DNA of 19,149 bases from IDS-8 sp964424805 (GTDB taxonomy: Bacteria > Pseudomonadota > Gammaproteobacteria > Steroidobacterales > Woeseiaceae), in NCBI GenBank assembly GCA_964424805.1, contig CAYRKH010000054.1, positions 1 to 19,149 on the forward strand. Reading direction: 5' to 3'. The notes beneath the pieces are model-generated. The model was not told where the DNA came from. It did not search any database and saw only the letters and a list, made by a program, of their open reading frames with translations. Positions 6,979 through 14,197 of this stretch are shown piece after piece; the stretch's first letter is position 1; the number at the start of each line of letters is the position of its first letter. The position numbers were made by a program, and so were the translations under genes.

Positions 6979-7320
6979 AATGGCAATTCCACGCGCTGGC
7001 GACTTGCCACGCCCGGGTGTGCGCCACTCCCTCGTTTGCTCGACCCTAGAACGACGCGGGGAGGCCGATCAACAATATCTATTCCTGGAAGCGGAAGAGG
7101 AACCACAACCAAAACCGGTTAACGCTAAGCTGGCATTTCGGCGCCGTCAAAAATATCTATTTTTTTGACGGCGATAGTGGATACTCTCGCCGCCTGATGG
7201 CGGCGACCGGCATACGGTGAGGCACCGTAGCATCGATATCGGCTCGCCGCCGCGTTGCCGCAATGGAGGATGGAAACTCGTCGGCAGCTGCGCAGTATGC
7301 CGGCGCTTTGCGGCCGGGGC
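6979..7320. other. Intergenic region between gntR and pepQ 3' end
   Basis: I see no coding potential here. The stretch holds the gntR upstream region, a 12-bp inverted repeat (7142-7173), and two copies of AATATCTATT (7074-7083 and 7152-7161). A weak minus-strand promoter can be read as TTGACG (7150-7145), 17 nt, TAGCGT (7127-7122), overlapping one arm of the inverted repeat. Confidence 0.4.
7142..7173. promoter_or_regulatory. 12-bp inverted repeat, operator or terminator candidate upstream of gntR
   Basis: CGCCGTCAAAAA (7142-7153) and TTTTTGACGGCG (7162-7173) are perfect complements with an 8-nt spacer. Because the AT-rich part is at the loop side and GC at the base, it does not look like a classical terminator with a U-tail, though it could end pepQ transcripts. 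One arm contains the candidate -35 TTGACG for gntR, fitting autoregulation. The centre is about 180 nt upstream of the gntR ATG. Confidence 0.4.
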
Positions 7321-7344
7321 CTCGCGCGCGATGCGCGCTCCTAC
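7321..7344 (-). repeat. GTAG-type REP element at the pepQ stop codon
   Basis: On the minus strand GTAGGAGCGCGCATCGCGCG opens with the GTAG foot and has GCGCGC arms around a 3-nt loop (ATC). It shares GTAGGAGCGCGC with the REP pair at 16444-16543. The pepQ TAG stop (7343-7341) is part of the GTAG. Such REPs are mobilised by RAYT transposases; none is in the window. Confidence 0.7.
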
Positions 7345-8687
7345 GGGGCGGCGAAGGCGTCGCGCGTGAAGTTCTCGCAGCCGTCGTCGAGCACGCGCAC
7401 GTTATCCTCGATACGCACGCCGCCGAACGGGCGGAACGTCTCTACCCTGGCCTGGTTCACCATCTTGTGCCCCGGCGTGCCGCGAAGGTCGTCGAGCAGC
7501 ATGTCGATGACGTAGAGCCCCGGCTCGATCGTCAGCACCATGTCGGCCTGGAGCTTGCGCGTGAGCCGCAGGTAGGGGTGGCCGCTGGGACGATCGATGG
7601 TTTTGCCGCTCTCGTCCGCCATGAAGCCGCCGACGTCGTGCACCTGGATGCCGAGCAGGTGGCCGAGTCCCGTCGGGAAGAACGCGCTGGTCACGCCGTT
7701 TGCGATCAGGGCTTCGGTGCTGCCGGACGCCAGCTCCAGGTCCTGGAGGACCCCGGCGATTTTCCGGTGCGCCGACAGGTGCAATTCGATGAAATCGAGT
7801 CCGGACCGGACCTCGCCGACCAATTCCTGCTGCAGCGTATCGATGCGTTCGACCAGGTCGCCAAACGCGCGGGATTTGTATGACCAGGTGCGGGTGATGT
7901 CGGAGGCGTAGCCGTGGCATTGCGCCCCCGCGTCGAGCAGGAAGGACCGGATCTCCGCCGGCGCCTCGCGCGCCTGGTGCTGGTAATGCATCACCGCCGC
8001 GTTCTCGTTCAGCGCGACGATATTGCCATAGGGGAGCTCGTGCTCGGTGTGCGATACGGCCCGGCAGTAGGCGAGGTGGATGTCGTACTCCGGGAGGCCC
8101 TCCCGGAACGCTGCCTCGGCCGCACGATGCCCGGCGACACCGCGCCGCGACGCACCCCGCATGCATTCCTGTTCGTAGGGCGTCTTGACGCCGCGCGCAT
8201 AATGCAGCCGGCTGAGCATCGTGGTCGGGTTGATGCGCTCGATACCGAAGGCGTGGGCCTCGTCCAGGATCTTGCCGAGCAGGACGCAGTGCTCCCGGTT
8301 CTCCGGCAGCAGCTTCGGCACGGCGTCCAGCGTGTGCACGACCTGAATATCGAACTCCCCGGTCCAGAACCCGTCCGGCGCCGCCGGGGGGCTGTGCCAG
8401 TAATCCTTCGGCTGGAAATACACGAGCCGCGGCTTTTGGCCGGGGGTGTAGACGAGATACGAAAACGGTGTGTCGGTAAGCGGCAGCCAGCTAACGAAGT
8501 GCGGGTTGGCCTTGAACGGATAGTGCGAGTCATCGAGGAAGACGGGCTCCGGCGCGCCCGAAAAGATCACCGCGTGACTGGCACCCGCCTGCTCGAGAGC
8601 CCGGTCGTGGCGTGCCCGCATCTCTTCGACGTGCCGGGGGTAGAGTTCGGCGAGGGCGGCAGGGTCGACATAGCTTGTGCTGGTCAT
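7341..8687 (-). CDS. pepQ: Xaa-Pro dipeptidase (M24B)
   Basis: A 448-residue cytosolic dipeptidase that splits Xaa-Pro dipeptides, using two divalent metal ions (usually Mn2+). The creatinase-like N-domain (~1-165) precedes the pita-bread catalytic domain. The five metal ligands are visible: Asp252 (LLDAGAQ), Asp263 (SDITRTW), His343 (GLGHLLGIQVHDVGG), Glu388 (TIEPGLY) and Glu427 (GVRIEDNV). They keep the spacing of E. coli PepQ (246, 257, 339, 384, 423), and the length is close to its 443. Start MTSTSYVDPAAL at 8687 fits; it is divergent from trpS across a short shared upstream region. The stop codon lies in a REP element. Related enzymes also hydrolyse organophosphates, a side activity. Function is well supported. 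Confidence 0.93.
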   Translation of the reverse strand: MTSTSYVDPAALAELYPRHVEEMRARHDRALEQAGASHAVIFSGAPEPVFLDDSHYPFKANPHFVSWLPLTDTPFSYLVYTPGQKPRLVYFQPKDYWHSPPAAPDGFWTGEFDIQVVHTLDAVPKLLPENREHCVLLGKILDEAHAFGIERINPTTMLSRLHYARGVKTPYEQECMRGASRRGVAGHRAAEAAFREGLPEYDIHLAYCRAVSHTEHELPYGNIVALNENAAVMHYQHQAREAPAEIRSFLLDAGAQCHGYASDITRTWSYKSRAFGDLVERIDTLQQELVGEVRSGLDFIELHLSAHRKIAGVLQDLELASGSTEALIANGVTSAFFPTGLGHLLGIQVHDVGGFMADESGKTIDRPSGHPYLRLTRKLQADMVLTIEPGLYVIDMLLDDLRGTPGHKMVNQARVETFRPFGGVRIEDNVRVLDDGCENFTRDAFAAP

Positions 8688-8816
8688 GCCGGCATCATAA
8701 CCCTGCGCGTCCGCAGCGGCGAGCCCGCGCGGTACCTTGCCGGCAAATACAACCCCGGCAGTTTCAATCGCCCTGTAAACTAGGCATTATTCACGGCTTT
8801 TGAAGTGGCCGTAGGC

Positions 8817-9827
8817 ATGGCTCCCGAAATCTACCTGACCGGCATCACCACCACGGGCACGCCGCACATCGGCAACTACGTCGGCGCAATACGCCCCGGC
8901 ATTGCGGCGAGCAAGGATCGCTCGAAGCAGAACTATTACTTTCTCGCCGATTTCCACGCGCTGGCCAAGGCGGAGGATCCGGTGAAAATCCAGCGCTCGA
9001 CCCTCGAGATCGCCGCCGCCTGGCTGGCGCTGGGGCTCGATACGGAAAACGCGGTCTTCTACCGCCAGTCCGACATCCCGGAAATTACCGAGCTGACCTG
9101 GATCCTGACCAGCATGACGGCGAAAGGCCTCATGAACCGCGCCCACTCGTACAAGGCGATGGTGCAGGCGAACGAGGAGAGCGGCAATAGCGATCCGGAC
9201 AAGGGCATCTCGATGGCCCTCTACAGCTATCCGATCCTGATGGCCGCCGACATCCTGATGTTCAAGGCGACGAAGGTGCCCGTGGGGCGCGACCAGAAGC
9301 AGCACGTCGAGATGGCGCGCGATATCGCGCAGCGCTTCAATCACCATTACGGGGAGCTGTTCGTGCTGCCCGAGCCCGAGATCAGCGAGAAGACGGCGGT
9401 TCTTTCAGGGCTCGACGGCCGCAAGATGAGCAAGAGCTACAACAACACTATTCCCCTGTTCGCCGAACAGAAAAAGCTGCGCAAGCTGATCATGAAGATA
9501 AAGACGAACAGCCTCGAGCCCGGTGAACCGAAGGATACGCGCGGCTCGACCCTGTTCGATATCTACAAGGCATTCGCCACCGATCCCGAAGTCAGCGCCA
9601 TCGAGCAGCGCTATGCGCAGGGCATCGCCTGGGGGGAGATGAAGCAGCTGTTGTTCGAATACCTGGACGAGCACCTGAAGGATTCCCGCGAGAAATACCA
9701 GCACCTGGTTGCGCATCCCACCCTCGTCGAAGAAGAGCTGCTGAAGGGTGCCGAAAGAGCCCGCATGGTGTCGACGCCGTTCATCCAGGAGATCCGGCAT
9801 GCGGTGGGCATACGCAAGCTGGGCTGA
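8817..9827 (+). CDS. trpS: Tryptophanyl-tRNA synthetase
   Basis: A 336-residue class I aminoacyl-tRNA synthetase that charges tRNA-Trp with tryptophan. The HIGH-type motif appears as TPHIGNYVGAI near the N-terminus, and the KMSKS loop as DGRKMSKSYNN around residue 203. Between them lie the Rossmann core (YYFLADFHAL) and MALYSYPILMAADILMFKATKVPVG with GRDQKQHVE, the Trp/ATP-binding stretch. ATG 8817 is preferred because the ligase begins a few residues before the nucleotide-binding strand; an in-frame GTG at 8805 would add four residues and no clear RBS decides. Length matches bacterial TrpRS (~330-340). It is divergent from pepQ and followed 42 nt later by a small NTF2-like gene. Confidence 0.95.
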   Translation: MAPEIYLTGITTTGTPHIGNYVGAIRPGIAASKDRSKQNYYFLADFHALAKAEDPVKIQRSTLEIAAAWLALGLDTENAVFYRQSDIPEITELTWILTSMTAKGLMNRAHSYKAMVQANEESGNSDPDKGISMALYSYPILMAADILMFKATKVPVGRDQKQHVEMARDIAQRFNHHYGELFVLPEPEISEKTAVLSGLDGRKMSKSYNNTIPLFAEQKKLRKLIMKIKTNSLEPGEPKDTRGSTLFDIYKAFATDPEVSAIEQRYAQGIAWGEMKQLLFEYLDEHLKDSREKYQHLVAHPTLVEEELLKGAERARMVSTPFIQEIRHAVGIRKLG

Positions 9828-9869
9828 GAACGATAGTCACGGGCTACGTCCGCCTGATATTATGGCGGG

Positions 9870-10259
9870 ATGCCTAACCATAAACCGAACGACCTGTTGA
9901 ACGAATGGGCCCGCCTCGTCAACGAGCGGAATCTCGAAGGCGTGCTTGCCATGTACGATGAGAACGCCGTCCTCATACCCACCTTTTCGAACCGGTTACT
10001 CAACACGCCGGAGCGAATCCGTGGATACTTCGAGACGCTCTGCAACCGGGAAGGGCTCGAGCTGTCGATGCACGAGAAGCCGCGCCTGGTCAATGCCGCC
10101 GGCGGCGCGATGTATACGATGGCCGGGATCTACCGCTGGCACTTTGCCGTCGAGGACACGCCCCTCAATTTCGAGGCGCGCTTCAGTTTCGTTCTCGACT
10201 TCGAGCGCCCGGCGCCGATCCTTCAGCACCACTCATCGCAGATTCCGCGGATGCTGTAG
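9870..10259 (+). CDS. NTF2-like / SnoaL-type small protein (DUF4440-like, SgcJ/EcaC type)
   Basis: A 129-residue cone-fold protein. The helix-strand pattern DLLNEWARLVNERNLEGVLAMYDENAVLIPTFS followed by TPERIRGYFE and beta strands (AMYTMAGIYRWHF, FEARFSFVLDF) is typical of the NTF2-like/CaMKII-association superfamily. The end LQHHSSQIPRML carries the histidine pair and Ser seen in DUF4440-like members. No catalytic role can be assigned; members bind small molecules, act as isomerases or hydratases, or only dimerise. Start ATG 9870 is 42 nt after trpS, so possibly co-transcribed. Family is confident, function open. Confidence 0.82.
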   Translation: MPNHKPNDLLNEWARLVNERNLEGVLAMYDENAVLIPTFSNRLLNTPERIRGYFETLCNREGLELSMHEKPRLVNAAGGAMYTMAGIYRWHFAVEDTPLNFEARFSFVLDFERPAPILQHHSSQIPRML

Positions 10260-10289
10260 CACGCTCCGCGCGCTGCAGGAGGAGGCAAC

Positions 10290-10379
10290 ATGCCCAGCGC
10301 GTTCCTGACCGCTGGCGCCGCCCTGTCCGCGATCCGGCCGGGGTGCTGCACCGCCGTCGCCGGGAGACGCCAAAGGTGA
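10290..10379 (+). CDS. Candidate 29-aa small ORF coupled to the NfeD-like gene
   Basis: An ATG at 10290 follows GGAGGAGG at 10278-10285, the strongest-looking ribosome site nearby. It encodes MPSAFLTAGAALSAIRPGCC and nine further residues. Its TGA stop (10377-10379) overlaps the GTG start of the next gene (10376) as GTGA, the arrangement of translational coupling. It may be a leader ORF that loads ribosomes for the downstream gene, rather than a functional peptide. No homology is recognised. Confidence 0.4.
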   Translation: MPSAFLTAGAALSAIRPGCCTAVAGRRQR

Positions 10380-10819
10380 GCGGGAAACGGACGAGCCTGC
10401 AGGGCCGGTCCGAAGCCGGCGTCATCGTTTTTTTCCTGGGGCTCGCGGCCGCCGTTGTGGTCGCGCTGCTTGCAGACGGACTGTTTCGGGTCATCGCCCT
10501 GGCGGCGCTCGGCCTGTTCGCGCTGCATTTCCTGTTCGGCGACCTGCTGCTGGCGCTGTCGGACGAGCGGGCCAACAGGCAGAGTCCGCACGACAACCGG
10601 ATCAGCGACGTGGGCCGCAAGGTCCGGGTTGTCGAAGATTTCGTCCGCGACCCTGCCGGCAGCCGCGGCAGGGTGATGCTGGCGGGTGAGACCTGGCAGG
10701 CGCGCTCGCGCGACGGCACGCTCTACCGGCAAGGGGAAGAGCTGGTCGTCGCCGACGTGCGGGGGCTGGTGCTCGATGTCGAGCGGCCGCCTGGGTCGAC
10801 GGAGCGGCCCGCGCGCTGA
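10376..10819 (+). CDS. NfeD-like membrane protein (two TM helices + OB-fold)
   Basis: About 147 residues from GTG 10376 (an upstream in-frame GTG at 10343 would add 11, mostly Arg-rich). Two hydrophobic segments are visible (GVIVFFLGLAAAVVVALLA and RVIALAALGLFALHFLFGDL), then a linker and the small beta-barrel characteristic of the NfeD C-terminal domain: GRKVRVVEDFV, GRVMLAGETWQARSRDG, YRQGEELVVADVRGLVLDVE. NfeD proteins usually pair with a stomatin/SPFH protein or a ClpP-like protease and help organise membrane quality control; neither partner is adjacent here. The hydrophobic hairpin predicts an inner-membrane anchor with the OB-fold on one side. The GTGA overlap with the small ORF supports the chosen start. 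Confidence 0.78.
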   Translation: MSGKRTSLQGRSEAGVIVFFLGLAAAVVVALLADGLFRVIALAALGLFALHFLFGDLLLALSDERANRQSPHDNRISDVGRKVRVVEDFVRDPAGSRGRVMLAGETWQARSRDGTLYRQGEELVVADVRGLVLDVERPPGSTERPAR

Positions 10820-10917
10820 CGGACTTCCCGACGGTTGTGCTGTCGGCGCACTGCCAATCGAGCGGCCGCGGCGGGAGCCGCGAGCCGCATCGATGCGTTC
10901 AAGAGCTGGCGTCGCGT

Positions 10918-11484
10918 CTACCGCTGGGCGGTGACGAATTCCTCTTCACTGATGAGGTTGTCGGCATCCGTATCGACGCGGTGAAAGGCCTCCGACAGCG
11001 GTGGCATCTGCTTGGCTTCGTCCTCACCGATGACGCCGTCTCCATCGGTGTCCAAGGTCCCGAAATCGACGTTGGCCAGCAGGTTGGTCGTCGCGGCCTC
11101 GTACTCCTCGGGACTGACGTTGCTGTCGCCGTCCGTGTCCACGTCGCCGAATGCTTCCTTCAGCGATACCGGCATGGCTGCCGCTTCGCGTTCGCTCACG
11201 ACTCCGTCCCGGTTAACGTCCACCTGTTCAAACTCGAGATCGGCGACGTGCAGGGTGGCTGCCTGGTACTCCTTGTCGTCGATACCGCCGCTGCTGTTGG
11301 TGTCGATACGATCGAAGTTCTCGGCAAGGCCGGGCGATGCCTGTGCTTCCTGCTGGCTGATTACGCCATCCCCGTCCTCGTCGAAGCCGCTGTAGGCGTT
11401 CGCGAGCGGGTTCTCGACGTCCCGCAAGGTCTGGCAGCCGCCGAGGACCACCAGCATCGGGACCAACAATGTAAAAGTCTTCAT
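10918..11484 (-). CDS. EF-hand lipoprotein with six calcium-binding loops
   Basis: A 188-residue secreted protein. Residues 1-17 form a lipoprotein signal (MKTFTLLVPMLVVLGGC); Cys17 would be lipidated, and Gln at +2 predicts outer-membrane sorting by the E. coli rule. Six canonical 12-residue EF-hand loops follow at about 35, 61, 89, 116, 145 and 171: DEDGDGVISQQE, DTNSSGGIDDKE, DVNRDGVVSERE, DTDGDSNVSPEE, DTDGDGVIGEDE, DTDADNLISEEE. Every loop has Asp at position 1 and Glu at 12, so all may bind Ca2+; loop 2 has Gly at 6 but Ser at 5, and loop 4 has Ser-Asn at 6-7. The rest is mostly acidic helix. The role, perhaps calcium buffering or envelope signalling, is not known. AGGAG lies 10 nt before the ATG. 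Confidence 0.88.
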   Translation of the reverse strand: MKTFTLLVPMLVVLGGCQTLRDVENPLANAYSGFDEDGDGVISQQEAQASPGLAENFDRIDTNSSGGIDDKEYQAATLHVADLEFEQVDVNRDGVVSEREAAAMPVSLKEAFGDVDTDGDSNVSPEEYEAATTNLLANVDFGTLDTDGDGVIGEDEAKQMPPLSEAFHRVDTDADNLISEEEFVTAQR

Positions 11485-11863
11485 ATACTTACTTCTCCTG
11501 AAGCATGATGGAAATCACTGCCGGACGATGCCGTTCAACGGCCGGTCGAGGCGCCGTTATCGTCCGCGCTAGCCTGTGTCGTAGCTGTCACGCAGCAATA
11601 TCCATGCCACTTAGCTAGGCGCGCCGCGCCGGCGGTGCGGGCGCCGGGGCAATGGCGCGAAGCCCCCGGAATTCCGTTCAGGCCCGTGAAAATCTTACCG
11701 CCGCGTTGACGACCTCCGGCCGGAGGCGGATTATTCCTTCACTCACACCTGCGTCGAGGGTTGCGCACCTCCCCTGCGAGTCCCGATACCCTCATCGAGT
11801 GACGGAGCGCGGCCGCTGTTGCGCCGCTCATCGGCAGGTCTTCACGAAATGCAAGGAGTCATC
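11485..11863. other. Intergenic region upstream of the first osmC-like gene
   Basis: This stretch separates the divergent EF-hand lipoprotein and OsmC genes. I see no convincing gene. It contains the candidate promoter and palindrome at 11706-11734, a GC-rich patch around 11618-11650 with many GCGCC/GGCGC words, and the AAGGAG ribosome site 7 nt before the OsmC ATG. Confidence 0.4.
11706..11734 (+). promoter_or_regulatory. Candidate promoter with palindromic operator for the osmC-like gene
   Basis: TTGACG (11706-11711) and GATTAT (11729-11734) are separated by 17 nt, a good sigma-70 layout. The spacer contains the perfect 14-bp palindrome CCTCCGGCCGGAGG (11713-11726), a position where a bound repressor would block RNA polymerase. 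The start codon is about 130 nt downstream. Peroxide-responsive OhrR/MarR-type control of Ohr/OsmC genes is known, but the site does not identify a regulator. Confidence 0.4.
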
Positions 11864-12289
11864 ATGAAACGAAAGGGTTCAGCAACTTGGTCGGGTGGCA
11901 TCAAGGACGGGAAAGGCACCGTCTCCACGGACAGCGGGGTGCTCGACGCGACGCCATACTCGTTCAGCACTCGCTTCGAGGACGCGCAAGGCACCAACCC
12001 CGAGGAGTTGATCGCGGCGGCGCATGCCGGCTGCTTCTCCATGGCGCTCTCGGGACAGCTCGGCGGCGCCGGGCTCACGGCTAAAAACATCAGCACTACC
12101 GCCACCGTGACGATCGGCAAGTCCGGCGACGGCTTCGCGATCACCGCGGTGCACCTCGAGGTGCGCGCCGATGTCCCGGATGCCGATCGCGAGGCATTCG
12201 AAAAGGCGGCAAACGACGCCAAGAACGGGTGCCCGGTATCGAAGGTACTGAACGCCGCGATTACCATGGATGCCCAACTCGCCGGCTGA
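11864..12289 (+). CDS. OsmC/Ohr-family thiol peroxidase
   Basis: A 141-residue OsmC-family protein that reduces organic hydroperoxides using a pair of cysteines. The peroxidatic Cys is in AHAGCFSMAL and the resolving Cys in NGCPVSKVLNAA, as in OsmC. The N-terminal part (MKRKGSATWSGGIKDGKGTV) and NPEELIAAAHAGCF are close to the OsmC subgroup typified by E. coli OsmC. ATG 11864 is chosen for its AAGGAG at 7 nt; an upstream GTG would add 15 unlike residues. A possible palindromic operator lies 130 nt upstream. A second, divergent OsmC-family gene follows in the same direction after about 100 nt. Confidence 0.93.
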   Translation: MKRKGSATWSGGIKDGKGTVSTDSGVLDATPYSFSTRFEDAQGTNPEELIAAAHAGCFSMALSGQLGGAGLTAKNISTTATVTIGKSGDGFAITAVHLEVRADVPDADREAFEKAANDAKNGCPVSKVLNAAITMDAQLAG

Positions 12290-12392
12290 TCGGGCGCCGG
12301 CGGACCTGGTGCTGTCGAAACGCTGCCGCGACGTTTAAACTCCGTCCACCGGCAGCGGACGCTGCCGTCCACGAGGCGCAGGAGGACAATCC

Positions 12393-12857
12393 ATGTCGGA
12401 ACACACGGCAACGGTCATCTGGGAGCGCGGCGCGCAAGAGTTCACCGACAATGCATACAGCAGGGCGCACTGGTGGGAGTTCGATGGCGGCGCCGCGATC
12501 AAGGCGTCCGCCTCGCCGGACATCGTGCCGCTGCCGATGTCCGTTGCTGAGCACGTCGATCCCGAGGAAGCCTTCGTCGCGTCGCTCTCGAGTTGTCACA
12601 TGCTGTTTTTCCTGTCCCTGGCAGCCGAGCGAGGTTATGTCGTCGACACCTATACCGACGCCGCCCTCGGCCACACGGGCAAGAACGAGGAGGGCCGCAT
12701 AGCCGTCACGAGGGTTATCCTGGAGCCGAGAGTCACCTTTACCGGCGACAAGGTTCCAACGGCCGCCGAGCTGGAGAAGCTCCACCACAGGGCGCACGAC
12801 TTGTGCTTCATCGCGAACTCCGTGAAAACGGAAATCGACGTCCGGGTCACGTCCTGA
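12393..12857 (+). CDS. OsmC-family protein, second divergent member
   Basis: A 154-residue OsmC-fold protein. The peroxidatic-type Cys is in SLSSCHMLFFLSLA and the second Cys in AHDLCFIANSVKTEIDV, so both redox positions are kept. The N-terminal part (ATVIWERG, then a long insertion with HWWEFDGGAAIKASASPDIVPLP) and VDPEEAFVASLSSCHM place it in the longer subgroup, often annotated simply OsmC family. It is expected to reduce organic peroxides in the cytosol. A strong AGGAGG lies 7 nt before the ATG. It is not a recent duplicate of the preceding OsmC gene, as the sequences are clearly different, so the pair probably differ in substrate. Confidence 0.9.
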   Translation: MSEHTATVIWERGAQEFTDNAYSRAHWWEFDGGAAIKASASPDIVPLPMSVAEHVDPEEAFVASLSSCHMLFFLSLAAERGYVVDTYTDAALGHTGKNEEGRIAVTRVILEPRVTFTGDKVPTAAELEKLHHRAHDLCFIANSVKTEIDVRVTS

Positions 12858-12875
12858 GCCCGGACCGGCCGCCTC

Positions 12876-12891
12876 GGGCGCCACGGCGCCC
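12876..12891 (+). terminator. Short GC hairpin between osmC-like gene and upp
   Basis: GGGCGC, loop CACG, GCGCCC: a perfect 6-bp stem 18 nt before the upp start and 18 nt after the previous stop. There is no U-tract, so it may affect upp translation or message ends rather than terminate. Confidence 0.3.
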
Positions 12892-12908
12892 CGTTCGATA
12901 CTAAAAAC

Positions 12909-13529
12909 ATGCATGAAGAAGTCCGGCATCCCTGCGTCCAGCACAAGCTCTCCCTGATCCGGGATCGCCGCACGGGGCACCAGGAATTCCGCGCGCTGGC
13001 GCGGGAAATCACGATGTTCGTCTGCTACGAGGCCCTGAAGGCCGTCAACGTACGCGAGGTCACCGTCGAGACACCGCTGGCCGAGGCGCAGGGCTTCAAG
13101 ATCGATGAGGAGCTCGTCGTCGTACCGGTCCTGCGGGCCGGCATCGGCATGCTCGACGGCATCCTCGACCTCGTGCCGACCGCTCGCGTCGGCTTTGTCG
13201 GTCTCTACCGCGACAAAGTCACCAAGAAGCCCGTGACTTATTACGATCGCGTGCCGACCGGTCCGCAGAGTGCGCTGCACATCGTCATCGATCCCATGAT
13301 CGCCACCGGCGGCTCGACGGTGGCAGCGATCGACATCCTGAAAAAGAACGGCGCGAATCACATCGTCGTCGTCTGCATCGTGACCTGCCCCGAGGGACTG
13401 TCGGCCGTAGAGGCCGCGCACCCCGACGTCAGCGTTTACACCGCCAGTATCGACGAGCGCCTCGACGAGCGGAAATACATCGTCCCGGGTCTCGGCGACG
13501 CCGGAGACCGGCTGTTCGGTACGAGCTGA
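12909..13529 (+). CDS. upp: Uracil phosphoribosyltransferase
   Basis: A 206-residue pyrimidine salvage enzyme making UMP from uracil and PRPP. Family features are plain: HPCVQHKLSLIRDRRTGHQEFR at the N-terminus, VPVLRAGIGMLDGI, the PRPP loop IDPMIATGGST at about 119-129, and the uracil-binding C-terminus YIVPGLGDAGDRLFGT. Length fits the usual ~208. The start has no clear Shine-Dalgarno sequence (TACTAAAAAC precedes ATG), unlike its neighbours. The usual uracil permease partner (uraA) is not adjacent, so it is a stand-alone gene between an OsmC-family gene and an SRPBCC gene. Confidence 0.96.
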   Translation: MHEEVRHPCVQHKLSLIRDRRTGHQEFRALAREITMFVCYEALKAVNVREVTVETPLAEAQGFKIDEELVVVPVLRAGIGMLDGILDLVPTARVGFVGLYRDKVTKKPVTYYDRVPTGPQSALHIVIDPMIATGGSTVAAIDILKKNGANHIVVVCIVTCPEGLSAVEAAHPDVSVYTASIDERLDERKYIVPGLGDAGDRLFGTS

Positions 13530-13537
13530 CGCCGTGT

Positions 13538-13606
13538 CCCCGTGCATTGCAGGCACGGATGCGCTATACCTGTTACAAGAGGAATAAATCGGGGACATGC
13601 ACGGGG
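13538..13606 (+). repeat. 10-bp inverted repeat, one arm over the SRPBCC gene start
   Basis: CCCCGTGCAT (13538-13547) and ATGCACGGGG (13597-13606) are perfect complements 49 nt apart. The second arm begins at the candidate ATG of the next gene, so pairing in the mRNA would hide that start. It may be chance in GC-rich DNA or a translational control element. Confidence 0.35.
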
Positions 13607-14016
13607 GCGCTCTCATGCGCAACATCATCTGTAAAACCGTAGTCCTCCCCGCGCCGGCCGGGGAACTCTACGAGATGTACATGGATTCGAAGGTGCACAG
13701 CGCGTTCACCGGAGCCCCGGTGAAAATTTCCGAGGAAGCGGGTTCGGCGTTCGAAGCGTTCGGCGGGCTCGTCACCGGCACGACGCTGCAGGTCGTACGC
13801 CATCGCTTGATCGTTCAGTCCTGGCGGTCGGTCAACTTCGCGAAGACGGACGAGAACTCCACGCTGATCCTTTCGTTCACGCCCGAAGACGAGGACGGGC
13901 GCATCGACCTCGTGCATGTGAACGTGCCGGCGAGCGATTACCAGGGCGTTTCAGGCGGCTGGGATTCGCGCTACTTTGCGCCCTGGCTTGAGTACCTGCG
14001 AACGCGCCGGGACTGA
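13597..14016 (+). CDS. SRPBCC-fold protein, AHSA1-like (activator of Hsp90 ATPase homologue)
   Basis: A 139-residue START-like protein (133 if ATG 13615, preceded by GGGGG at 7 nt, is used). The pattern ICKTVVLPAPAGELYEMYMDSKVHSAFTGAPVKISEEAGSAF EAFGG followed by VVRHRLIVQSWRS and a final helix WDSRYFAPWLEYL is the AHSA1/SRPBCC helix-grip fold. Such proteins bind hydrophobic ligands or polyketides; no substrate can be named. The first ATG lies inside an inverted repeat. It follows upp by 67 nt and may be read from the same or its own promoter. Confidence 0.85.
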   Translation: MHGGALMRNIICKTVVLPAPAGELYEMYMDSKVHSAFTGAPVKISEEAGSAFEAFGGLVTGTTLQVVRHRLIVQSWRSVNFAKTDENSTLILSFTPEDEDGRIDLVHVNVPASDYQGVSGGWDSRYFAPWLEYLRTRRD

Positions 14017-14197
14017 TCGGCGCCAAAAATACCAGAGAAGTCAATCTATTGCGTGGACCCTGGGCGGGCTGCGCCGGGCTTTGGGCAGTACCATGATAAT
14101 TTAATTTGCAGCGACGCCGGACGCGCGTACCATACCGCCCTCGCCTGCGGTACAGGTGAACGGCAGTCAACTACCTCGTACCGGAGCCGCGGGAACC

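Noticed and set aside
7914..8783. Long open frame antisense to pepQ
   Set aside because: Mirror frame of a GC-rich gene; the translation is Arg-rich with no family motif, while pepQ has all metal ligands.
10918..11484. Asp-rich repeated loops considered as a DNA repeat array or CRISPR-like structure
   Set aside because: The periodicity is at the protein level (EF-hands) with unequal spacing and no conserved DNA repeat.
12261..13628. A 455-codon open frame antisense to the second OsmC gene and upp
   Set aside because: It covers two unmistakable genes on the other strand; the length is due to GC-rich codon structure.
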